From contig CAWJXM010000007.1 in NCBI GenBank assembly GCA_963846635.1, positions 1 through 64,000 on the forward strand: a stretch of 64,000 nt of DNA, read 5' to 3'. Origin of the DNA: AP-15 sp963846635. GTDB taxonomy: Bacteria; Pseudomonadota; Alphaproteobacteria; ATCC43930; CGMCC-115725. Below, in pieces: positions 56,109-64,000 of this stretch (position 1 is the stretch's first letter; each line of letters begins with the position of its first letter). The notes under the pieces were generated by a model. It saw only the letters and a program-made list of their open reading frames with translations. It searched no databases and was not told the origin of the DNA. A program made the position numbers and the translations under genes.

Positions 56109-57550
56109 TTAATTCTTTTCATCCCCAGATAGGTTCGGTTTGCGTCGGCGCATCGACTCGCCGCGCAGCGCGATGCGATAGGCGTTGTGGACAAGGCGGT
56201 CGAGGATGGCGTCGGCGTAGGTCGGATCGCCGATCAAGTCATGCCAGCGCTCCACCGGAATTTGCGTCGCCAGGATGGTGGAGGCGCGCTGGTGGCGATC
56301 GCCGGCGACCTCCATCAGGTCACGCCGCTGCTCGGCGGTCAGCCGGGCCATGGCCCAATCGTCGATGATGAGCAATTGGACCTTGGCGAGCTGGGCGAGC
56401 AGCCGGGTGGCCTTGCCGTCGACGCGGGCCAGGGCGAGTTTGTCGAGAAGCCTGGAAAGCCGTTGATAGCGCACCGAGAACCCGTCACGCGCCGCCTGGT
56501 TGCCAAGGGCGCAAGCGACAAAACTCTTGCCGGTGCCGGTCGGGCCGAGGATCAGGATGTTGTTGTGCTCGTGCAACCAACGACCGCTGGCGAGAGGATG
56601 GATCAGGCTGCGGTCGAGACCACGCGGGGTACGGTAATCGATATCCTCGCGGCAGGCGGCTTGGCGCAGCCTGGCCAGGCGCAGGCGTTGGGTGAGCGCG
56701 GCGTTGGCCTCGGCGAGCGAGAAGAACTGCCGGTGCCCAATGGCGCCAGCACCCACATTTCGACCAGTCTGACCGCATTTTCCGCAGATGGTTTGTCCCG
56801 CGGCCGTCTCACCCGTGCCGGTAGGATTGCGACATTGTAATGCCGAGCGAGCGCGTGATAGCTGCGGTTCAGCACCGGATCCCAATAGTTGGCATCGGTG
56901 ACCCCGGTCTTGGTGTTGTCGGGGATCAGCTTCTTCGGGCAGCCGCCGATATGGGCGAAGGCGCGGATATGGGCGCCGAGCCAATCTTCGTGACCTTGGG
57001 TCCAGGTCACCTCGGCATAAGTCAGAGCGCAACAGGGCAGGCACGCGACGAAAACCTGACCCTGGCGGAGGATGCGGTTATCGATGATGCTCAGCGTCAT
57101 GCCGGCCCAATCGACTTCCAGCGCCTCGCCGGCGCGATGCTGCCGGCGCATCGGCGGCGGTCGCGAGCGCCGCTGCCAGGCGTGGAAATGCGCGCAAAAC
57201 TGGGTGTAGCGATAGCCGCCCGGATGCCGGCTCAGATATTCCAGCCACAGCAGCCGTAGCGTTACGCCGCGGCCGCGCAACTCCCTTTCAACCGCCTCCC
57301 AATCCGGCAATGGACGATCCGGATGGCGCGTGTCGGCGGCGGTGAACAGACGATGGTCGAGCTCCTCCTCGCTCAGCGTCGCCGCGATCTCCCAGCTCAG
57401 CCCCGCCGCCGCGGCGCGCTCGAGATAGTCCTTCACCGTCGAGCGCGCGACCCGCACGCTGTGCGACACCGCCGTGTCGCTCGGCCCCAGCCCCTCCTTG
57501 AGGCGAAGCACTTCCTTGATCCGCCGCATCGCCACCCTCGGTCTCGGCAT
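56109..57550 (-). pseudogene. istA-istB remnant with internal deletion
   Basis: istA begins at ATG 57550: HTH at AMRRIKEVLRLKEGLGPSDTAVSHSVRVARSTVKDYL, DDE parts EALEVDWAGMTLSI, PDNTKTGVT, NYNVAILPARVRRPRDKPSAENAV. Its C-terminal about 180 residues and the IstB N-terminus are gone. After a frame change near 56770 the sequence passes from ..FSLAEANAALTQRL directly into IstB (RQAACREDIDYRTPRGLDRSL). IstB then shows Walker A LGPTGTGKSFVACALG, Walker B LLIIDDWAM and the C-terminal NAYRIALRGESMRRRK. Neither protein can be normal. Confidence 0.82.
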
Positions 57551-57635
57551 CCCGTCCCCCAAAAAGATCCTATGCGGGTGGACGGTCGCCTGAGTTGGTA
57601 GGCTGAGCTTCCACACACCAGCATGGAGGCCCCCG

Positions 57636-58799
57636 ATGCAGACCGAGACCCCCGCAACCATTGTCGAGACTACCGTCCGAGATCACTCTAACACGCTGTT
57701 CGCCTCGCTCGAATTGAGCAAAGCGAAGTGGCTGGTGACCGCCAACAGTCCGGGTGAGGAGAAGTTTTCCCAGCATATCGTTGCCGGCGGTGACGGCGGT
57801 TCGCTGCTCATCCTTCTTGCGCGCTTGAAAGCGAAAGCCGAGCAGCGCCGCGGCGTCGCGGTGAAGGTTGTGGTCATTCAGGAGGCCGGACTGGACGGCT
57901 TTTGAATTCATCGCCTGCTTGTCCAAAACGGGATCGAGAGCCATGTCGTCGACGCGGCCTCGATTGCGGTTGCCCGGCGCCATCGGCGCGCCAAGACGGA
58001 TGCGATCGACGGCGTGAGCCTGTTACGGACGCTGATGGCCTGGGCGCGCGGGGAGCGGCGGGTCTGCTCCATGGTTCGGCCGCCAAGTCCGGAAGAGGAA
58101 GATCAGCGGCGCCTGTCACGGGAGCGCGGCACCTTGCTCAAGGAGCGTATCCAGCACACCAATCGGATCAAAGGACTGCTCAGCGGGCAGGGCATCCGGG
58201 GATACGATCCATTGAAGCCCGATCGTCTCGATCGTCTCGATGCGCTGCGGACCGGCGATGGGCGCCCGCTGCCGGAACGGCTCAAAGCCGAAATCCGCCG
58301 GGAGCTGGCCCGGATCGACGTGGTGGCGACCCAGCTCGCCACCGTCGAGCGGGCACGTGACGCATTGGTGCGCACGCAGACGACGGAACGGACAAACCCG
58401 AGCACGCTGCTGATCAAGCTCAAGGGCGTGGGGATCGAATTCGCCTCGCTTGTCTGGCTCGAGGGGTTGTTCCGCAGCTTCACCAACCGGCGCCAAGTAG
58501 CCGCTTACGCCGGACTGGCGCCGAGCCCTTGGCAGAGCGGCGGGACCGACCGGGACCAGGGCATCTCCAAGGCCGGCAATCACCGCTTGCGGCGCGTCAT
58601 GATCGAAATCGCCTGGTTTTGGCTGCGTCATCAGCCGAACTCGGCCTTGAGCCGCTGGTTCCACAATCGGGTCGGCACCGCGAAGGGACGGGTCCGGCGC
58701 ATCGCTATCGTGGCCTTGGCCCGCAAGCTGCTCGTCGCCCTGTGGCGCTATGTTACGCAAGGCATCGTTCCGGAGGGCGCCACCCTCAAGGCGGCGTGA
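57636..58799 (+). pseudogene. IS110-family transposase with in-frame TGA
   Basis: DEDD-type transposase. The N-terminal piece (FASLELSKAKWLVTAN...VVVIQEAGLDGF) ends at TGA 57903-57905. The same frame then continues IHRLLVQNGIESHVVDAASIAVARRHRRAKTDAIDG, where homologues have GFWIHRLL: the TGA replaces a Trp codon. The C-terminal domain contains LKGVGIEFASLVWLEGLF, QVAAYAGLAPSPWQSGG and the Ser-rich GISKAGNHRLRRVMIEIAW. 387 codons overall. It occupies the space between istA and the IS21 right end. Confidence 0.85.
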
Positions 58800-59275
58800 T
58801 CCGATAACCCAAATTGCCATCCCGCGAAGCTGAACGCGACGGCTTCGCCGGATCCGGGCGGGCGGTGACCGAGACTTGCCCCATGGCCGCAAAATGCCGC
58901 GAAAAAGGATGGTCCCGCCACCCCGAGCCCGATGCCCTCGAGCATGAGGGATTATGGTCCGAGCCCGACCGCTCGACCGGATGTGAGGTGATGCGGTCAC
59001 CGGGACCGCATGGCAAAGACGGGCTCACGCTCTGGATCCAAGCGGCAAAGAGAAAGCACTATGCTGAAATAACAGGCCTTGACCTCAAACACCCCATGTG
59101 AGGGGCGACGCTAGACGCCATTACTTGCCGCTCGGCAGCGATGCCAAAGCCGATCACGGGTGCCGAAAACGCCGAAATCAGGTGCCGGATTGAAGCGAAA
59201 TCCGGTGCCGATTTCGGCCGAAATCACCTGCCGCTTTCGACCGAAATCCGGTGCCGCTTTGCTCCGATTTTTGCA
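58800..59275. other. 3' flank of the IS110-type element and right end of the IS21-type element
   Basis: No credible coding frame. 58800 to about 59130 should be the non-coding 3' end of the IS110-family element. 59170-59275 holds repeated AAATC(C/A)GGTGCCG...TTTCGGCCGAAATC motifs that are the multiple terminal repeats of the IS21-type element. Confidence 0.55.
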
Positions 59276-60258
59276 GCCGCAGCAAGATCGACTGGTTGGG
59301 CACATTTCGCGCGCTGCCCAATGGCATCCCAGCCCATGACACCTTCCGGCGGGTGTTCCTGCTGATCGATACCGGGCATTTCGAGAGGTGCTTCGAGGCG
59401 TGGGCGCGTTCGTTCGGTGCCCCCGTGGACCGGGACGTTGTGGCGATCGACGGAAAGACGATCCGCGGCTCCTTTGATCGGGGTCGCGAGCAAGGGCCGC
59501 TTCATGTCGTCAGCGCGTGGGCTTGTGACCGCCGGCTGGTCCTTGGCCAGCGTCAGATCGGCGACAAATCCAACGAGATCAGCGCGATCCCGGAATTGCT
59601 CGACGCGCTGGACATCAAGGAGACGATCGTCACCCTGGATGCGATGGGCTGCCAGCGGGCGATCGCCACCAGGATCCTCAAGAGAGGGGCTGATTATCTC
59701 GTGACGCTCAAGGCGAACCAGGGGAAGAAATTCACCGCTGTCCAAGAGCTTTGCGCAACGACCTGTTTCAGCCGCTCGCCCCTCCACCGGCCGGTCCATG
59801 ACGAATTTGATGATGGCCACCGCCGCCTGGTTCGGCGCCGCGTGTTCGTCTGCCCGGATGCTGCCAGGCTGGAACCGCTGCGCGACTGGCCCGGCCTGCA
59901 GACCGTCCTGACCGTGGAAACCATCCGTCATGTCAATGGGTCTGGTAAGACCGAAACCGACATCCGCTAGTTTCTGTCCAGCAGCGCCGATCCCCCGGAG
60001 ATCCTGGCAACAGCGATCCGCCGGCACTGGCAGATTGAGAATAGCCTGCACTGGGTTCTCGACGTCGCCTTCCAGGAAGATCACTGCAGGATGCGGGATC
60101 GGAACGCCGTCCAGAATTTCTCGCTGCTGCGGAAAATCGCGATCAACCTGGTCCGCCGCCATCAGACCTCAAAGGCCAACCTCAAGGGGCGTCGCAAAAT
60201 GGCCGCATGGGATAACCGATCCATGGAGCAAGTCCTCACCGGCATCTTTCATGCGTAA

Positions 60259-60440
60259 CCCCTGCTCCAATCCCGATCACCGCGCAGCAGCCAGGGTGCG
60301 CATTGCGGCCCCAGCCGATCCCAATAGCGTCCAGAGTCCCGGTGCCGAAGGCTTCGCCGCGTGCTGGTTGCCGGCTTGGACCTCGACCTCCAACACCAGC
60401 CGCAGATTGGCCAACATGTAGCTGTGATCGGTATGCAAGC
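60259..60440 (-). pseudogene. IS1380-family transposase fragment
   Basis: Across two frames one reads HSYMLANLRLVLEVEVQAGNQHAAK, SAPGLWTLL and DRLGPQCAPWLLRGDRDW, matching the interior IS1380 block (LEVQAGNQ...APGLWALLDR...RGD). About 60 residues, with no ends. It lies between the ISAs1 stop and the first IS4 copy. Confidence 0.55.
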
Positions 60441-60566
60441 CGGCCCCGGCGAAGACACTAGGGGATGCACACATTTCTCAGCTTCCATTCCGTAGCGAGG
60501 GCGCGAAAGTATTCCAGGCCATGCTTGAAGGTGATGGGACCTGGCGGCCGGGAGGAGCAATAGCCT

Positions 60567-60586
60567 CCTGAGCTTGTCGAAGGGCC
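60567..60586. repeat. Short dispersed repeat inside IS4 copy A (first site)
   Basis: CCTGAGCTTGTCGAAGGGCC. The same core occurs at 61278-61296 in this copy and at 62167-62186 and 62880-62898 in copy B. It falls exactly where the IS4 reading frame is lost. Confidence 0.85.
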
Positions 60587-61277
60587 AGCCGCCCAGACGC
60601 GCGATGATCCAGGCGGCCCAGGCGAGGCCACGCCGGGTGTGAGGATTTTTCTGCTTTTCGGTTTTGCCCTCGACCTGCGCGTTGACGGCTTCCAGGGCCG
60701 CCCTCTCCTCTTGTGTGAAGGCCAGGCTGGCCGGTTCGGCGCGGCGCCCGTCACGAGCCTGCACCAGCTGGAGGATGAGGGCGGCGGCTTTGGTGGCAAT
60801 CGTCGCGAGCTTCAGCAGCCGCTCGGTGCTGGCAATCTGACTGTCTTCGAGCTGCAGCCCCTGCTTCTTCGGAATGCGAAAGAGCGGCTCGATGATCCGG
60901 CGCAGCTTGTACCAGGCGACGATTTGCCAAGCCGCGTCTACGCTCGTGACGTCATGGGTGGTGAGCCGCCGCCGGTGCAGCGGCTCGACGCCGGCCGGGG
61001 GGTCGTGTTCGGCGACCTCGACGAGAGTGAGGCGCACGCTTGGCAGGAGATCGCGAGCGCTGCCCCGCGGGCGTTTGAGAACTACCGTGCCGAAGCGCAG
61101 CGTCAGACGCGCCGTGCGGCCCGGCTCGTGCGGCCCGCGCCGGGGCAGCACGATCGTGCGCGTGTCGGCCGCTTGAAAATTGGCCCCTGTCGCGTACAGC
61201 CCGGCGCCATTGGCCAGGCGACGGTCCTGCATGACGCGCGTCAGAATATGAAAGTTGGGCGCGGGCACCGTCGCCCT

Positions 61278-61296
61278 CCTGAGCTTGTCGAAGGGC
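61278..61296. repeat. Short dispersed repeat inside IS4 copy A (second site)
   Basis: CCTGAGCTTGTCGAAGGGC, following RESDLYAA of the transposase and preceding the frame that reads PNFHILTRVMQDRR. Insertion of about 35 bases including this core explains the frame change. Confidence 0.85.
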
Positions 61297-62057
61297 GGCA
61301 TAGAGGTCGCTCTCGCGATCGGCAATCACCGTCACCATCGTCGCCGCGGCCAGCACTTCCTTGGCACGCCCGGCGGTGGTGAGCCCGCGTTCCGACGCCT
61401 TGTCGGCCAAGGCCCGCCGGTTGTGCGTCACCCTCACATGCCCGGAGCGCGTCCACACCCGCCCGCCGACCAGCCCCAGGCAGCTGCCGGTGGCCGCATC
61501 CAGCGCCAGCAGGGCATGCCCCAGCAAGCCATGGATGTTGCCGTGGCCAACCTCGCCCAGGCCACGCCGGCGCCCCTCGGTCGTGCGGAAATGAACCGCG
61601 CTGGTATCCTGGATCGCCAGAACATGCCGGCTTGTCGCCGCACGAGCGGTCTGTTCGCCCCAACCGTCCGGCAGCGCCGCAACCGTCACGTTCGGATTGG
61701 CGAGAAACCGGCCATAGCGGACGAGTTGCGCGCGGCACCCACCGGCCAGCCGGCGCACGCATACCGTGGCATGCGCAACCATACGTTCCAGCAACGCAGC
61801 CCCCCTTTATCGCGGCGGCGATCCCCGAACCAGCCAACCGACCACGCCATCTCCTCCAGGGCGATATTCTCCATAGTGCGCCTCCCGGATGCCTCAATGC
61901 CGTGCACGGCAGCATACCCCTGCGCGCGTCGGGAAGCCTCCCGTCAGCAGGAGCCGATCTGGCGCGCCCAGATGTGTGCATCCCCTAGGGCGAAGGCAGG
62001 GGGCCGCCCGGTTTCTTCGGGTGGTAGCCGACCACCGCTCCTTCCCCGGCCTGCGCC

Positions 62058-63213
62058 CTAGGGGATGCACACATTTCTCAGCTTCCATCCCGTAGCGAGG
62101 GCGCGAAAGTATTCCAGGCCATGCTTGAAGGTGATGGGACCTGGCGGCCGGGAGGAGCAATAGCCTCCTGAGCTTGTCGAAGGGCCAGCCGCCCAGACGC
62201 GCGATGATCCAGGCGGCTCAGGCGAGGCCGCGCCGGGTGTGAGGATTTTTCTGCTTTTCGGTTTTGCCCTCGACCTGCGCGTTGACGGCTTCCAGGGCCG
62301 CCCTCTCCTCTTGTGTGAAGGCCAGGCTGGCCGGTTCGGCGCGCGGCGCCCGTCACGAGCCTGCACCAGCTGGAGGATGAGGGCGGCGGCTTTGGTGGCA
62401 ATCGTCGCGAGCTTCAGCAGCCGCTCGGCGCTGGCAATCTGACTGTCTTCGAGCTGCAGCCCCTGCTTCTTCGGAATGCGAAAGAGCGGCTCGATGATCC
62501 GGCGCAGCTTGTCCCAGGCGACGATTTGCCAAGCCGCGTCTACGCTCGTGACGTCATGGGTGGTGAGCCGCCGCCGGTGCAGCGGCTCGACGCCGGCCGG
62601 GGGGTCGTGTTCGGCGACCTCGACGAGAGTGAGGCGCACGCTTGGCAGGAGATCGCGAGCGCTGCCCTGCGGGCGTTTGAGAACTACCGTGCCGAAGCGC
62701 AGCGTCAGACGCGCCGTGCGGCCCGGCTCGTGCGGCCCGCGCCGGGGCAGCACGATCGTGCGCGTGTCGGCCGCTTGAAAATTGGCCCCTGTCGCGTACA
62801 GCCCGGCGCCATTGGCCAGGCGACGGTCCTGCATGACGCGCGTCGGAATATGAAAGTTGGGCGCGGGCACCGTCGCCCTCCTGAGCTTGTCGAAGGGCGG
62901 CATAGAGGTCGCTCTCGCGATCGGCAATCACCGTCACCATCGTCGCCGCGGCCAGCACTTCCTTGGCACGCCCGGCGGTGGTGAGCCCGCGTTCCGACGC
63001 CTTGTCGGCCAAGGCCCGCCGGTTGTGCGTCACCCTCACATGCCCGGAGCGCGTCCACACCCGCCCGCCGACCAGCCCCAGGCAGCTGCCGGTGGCCGCA
63101 TCCAGCGCCAGCAGGGCATGCCCCAGCAAGCCATGGATGTTGCCGTGGCCAACCTCGCCCAGGCCACGCCGGCGCCCCTCGGTCGTGCGGAAATGAACCG
63201 CGCTGGTATCCTG
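62058..63213 (-). pseudogene. IS4-family transposase, copy B fragment
   Basis: Carries the same frame changes as copy A (VIADRESDLYAA in one frame, PNFHIPTRVMQDRRLANGAG in another, PPGPITFKHGLEYFRALATGWK in a third), plus a 2-base addition in the GCGCGCGGCGCC stretch. Non-functional. Confidence 0.82.
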
Positions 63214-63216
63214 GAT
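62058..63216 (-). mobile_element. IS4-family element, copy B, truncated by IS3
   Basis: Direct repeat of copy A offset by 1600 (1602 after a 2-base difference near 62340). Left inverted repeat CTAGGGGATGCACACAT at 62058-62074. Includes both short-repeat insertions. It breaks off at 63216 inside LAIQDTSAV, where IS3-type sequence starts; the N-terminal quarter of the transposase is absent. The 69 bases between copies (61989-62057) hold no gene; they begin CTAGGGCGAAGGCAGG and end with a near inverted copy. Confidence 0.85.
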
Positions 63217-63745
63217 TGAGGTTGCCCCGTTTCAGTGGACGGTTAGTCGGCTTGCGGGTTAGGTCGTGGTCATGGTGGTCTGCATCTCGGCTTCGTAGGT
63301 TATCGGCGAGCGGTATCCCAGACCCGAATGCAGTCGCACCGGGTTATACCAACCCTCGATGTAGCTAAAGCAGGCCATCTTCGCCTCGGCCTGAGATGCG
63401 AACCGGCGACGGCTGAGCAGCTCGGCCTCGAGGGTGGAGAAAAAGCTCTCGGCCATGGCGTTGTCGTAGGCGTCACCGACCGACCCCATCGATGGTCGAA
63501 CACCGGCCTCGCTACACCGCTTGCCAAATGCCACCGATGTATACTGGCTGCCCTGGTCGCTGTGATGGATGACGTCCTTGGGCCGCCGTTGGCCAACCGC
63601 CATCTCCATCGCGTCCAGCACCAGTTCGGTGCGCAGGTGGTTCGCCATCGCCCAGCCGACGATCTTGCGGCTCCAGGCGTCGAGCACGACGGCGAGATAG
63701 AGGAACCCCGCCATCGTCGGCACATAAGTGAGATACTGTCGGCGA
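63217..63745 (-). pseudogene. IS3-family transposase (OrfB), C-terminal part
   Basis: Begins TGAGGTTGCCCCGTTTCAGT, an IS3-type terminus. The ORF ends at 63259. The integrase core (rve) spans YVPTMAGFLYLAVVLDAWSRKIVGW, VIHHSDQGSQYTS, GVRPSMGSVGDAYDNAMAESFFSTLEAEL (DDE residues in DAW, HSDQGSQY and AMAESFF) and C-terminal YIEGWYNPVRLHSGLGYRSP. The N-terminal half and OrfA are missing: at about 63745 sequence of another element begins. Confidence 0.85.
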
Positions 63746-63747
63746 AT

Positions 63748-64000
63748 TCAGGCGGCCTGAGCCAGGGCGGCGAAGCGGGTCACGCGTGTCTTGGCGCGCG
63801 GCGTTCCGGCCAGCCAATGCACAATGCGCGCGGCGTTCAGCGCGGCGGCGGTACACACCTGTTGCAACCCGGTCTTGGCAAGGCCGATGTAACGGCTTCG
63901 GCGCATGCCGAATGCGCGCACGCCCTGTGACAAGGTGCCTTCGACGCCGGCACGCACGTGATAACGTTCCTTCCAGACCGGGTCATCCATCCGTGCCCGC
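63748..64000 (-). pseudogene. IS1182-family transposase, C-terminal end (runs off the window)
   Basis: C-terminal block YHVRAGVEGTLSQGVRAFGMRRSRYIGLAKTGLQQVCTAAALNAARIVHWLAG, followed by AKTRVTRFAALAQAA-stop (63748), matches IS1182 DDE transposases. The rest lies beyond the window, so whether the gene is intact is unknown; its 3' flank is truncated by the IS3 remnant. Confidence 0.75.

Larger units (their letters stand above)
55858..59275 (-). mobile_element. IS21-type element inserted in ISAs1, itself carrying an IS110-type element
   Basis: It is bounded by the 7-bp target duplication GCCGCAG (55851-55857 and 59276-59282) and by short inverted ends (CTGCAAATTTCGG left; right complement CTGCAAAAATCGG). 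Both ends carry several copies of a TTTCGGTTGAAACCGGCA / TTTCGGCCGAAATCACC-like motif, as IS21 members have. Contains fused istA/istB remnants and, between istA and the right end, an IS110-family transposase. Confidence 0.82.
55700..60258 (+). pseudogene. ISAs1-family transposase split by an IS21-type insertion
   Basis: The N-terminal piece 55700-55857 reads MSVRTLVEEFSALEDPRCGG and ends SWEDIALYGR. The C-terminal piece 59283-60258 continues KIDWLGTFRALPNGIPAHDTFRRVF, VVAIDGKTIRGS, HVVSAWACDRRLVLGQ, LDAMGCQRAIA (DDE), LKANQ. Removing the insertion plus one 7-bp duplication joins 158 and 976 bases into exactly 378 codons, the normal ISAs1 length. One in-frame TAG remains at 59968-59970 (TDIR-stop-FLSSSADP, Tyr expected). 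C-terminal RRHWQIENSLHWVLDVAFQED confirms the family. Confidence 0.88.
60458..61874 (-). pseudogene. IS4-family transposase, copy A, disrupted
   Basis: Tn5-transposase-like: start MENIALEEMAWSVGWFGDRRRDKGG, then in another frame VRYGRFLANPNVTVAALPDGW, LAIQDTSAVHF, GHGNIHGLLGHALLALDA, VIADRESDLYAA, then in a third frame PNFHILTRVMQDRRLANGAGLY, LTTHDVTSVDAAWQIVAWYKLRRIIEPLFRIPKKQGLQLEDSQI (YREK-type block here YKLRRIIEPLF), C-terminus GPITFKHGLEYFRALATEWK. Two of the frame changes coincide with copies of the short repeat CCTGAGCTTGTCGAAGGGC (60567-60585 and 61278-61296). Confidence 0.82.
60458..61988 (-). mobile_element. IS4-family (IS50-like) element, copy A
   Basis: Perfect 17-bp terminal inverted repeats CTAGGGGATGCACACAT (60458-60474; complement at 61972-61988). 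Length 1531 bp. The left repeat also encodes the transposase C-terminus (VCIP-stop). No convincing target duplication seen. Confidence 0.88.

Noticed and set aside
58814..59101. 95-codon ORF after the IS110 transposase
   Set aside because: No similarity or ribosome-binding site; it lies in the expected non-coding 3' end of the IS110-type element.

Overview
GC-rich chromosomal DNA of an alphaproteobacterium, probably a soil or rhizosphere-type Rhizobiales/Rhodospirillales relative. This is inferred from gene families (RHE_PE00001 and RepC plasmid remnants, a CoxDEF-type molybdoenzyme maturation set, cydPABX, a SelD fused to a flavoprotein) and from the insertion-sequence repertoire; no rRNA or other marker is present. 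Decay is heavy: about ten otherwise well-conserved genes each carry a single short frameshift, so either the assembly carries indel errors or the replicon is truly eroding.

Layout. 1-1.75 kb: copy 1 of an ISL3-family element. 1.8-8.3 kb: a graveyard of catabolic and plasmid pieces: TetR fragment, MFS transporter broken by a 20-bp duplication, frameshifted IclR regulator next to an intact MhpA-like hydroxylase, FAA-hydrolase stub, RHE_PE00001 and RepC remnants, frameshifted amidohydrolase, Tn3 stub. 8.4-15 kb: DUF2252 protein, broken PCMT-like methyltransferase, Fic protein, IS1595 remnant, D-2-hydroxyacid dehydrogenase, IS1380 element. 15.3-20.3 kb: a translationally coupled five-gene operon (MoxR, CoxE-like VWA protein, XdhC in two halves, MoeA-MocA fusion) for maturing a molybdenum hydroxylase. 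20.5-27.4 kb: CoA transferase, enoyl-CoA hydratase, MmgE/PrpD, an unknown AT-richer gene, and a two-subunit molybdenum hydroxylase that may be a client of the maturation operon.

27.5-34.6 kb: a low-oxygen/stress island (Hsp20, cydX-cydB-cydA-cydP, two CBS-domain proteins, a ribosome-hibernation factor with a cold-shock domain) with four FNR/FixK-like boxes. 34.7-39 kb: DUF1614 membrane protein, catalase-like protein, alpha/beta hydrolase, LLM-class flavoprotein. 39.2-44.9 kb: the selenocysteine locus selD-selA-selB-selC(tRNA-Sec).

45-53.7 kb: a decayed integrative element immediately 3' of tRNA-Sec: P4-type integrase whose catalytic Tyr is Cys, AlpA-like regulator, prim-pol, P-loop ATPase, a 12 x 7-bp direct-repeat array with AT-rich flank (candidate origin), DUF6456-like gene, a second tyrosine recombinase and hicBA. 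53.9-64 kb: an IS nest: ISL3 copy 2, an ISAs1 element split by an IS21-type element that itself contains an IS110-family element, an IS1380 fragment, two direct IS4 copies, and IS3 and IS1182 fragments running to the window edge.
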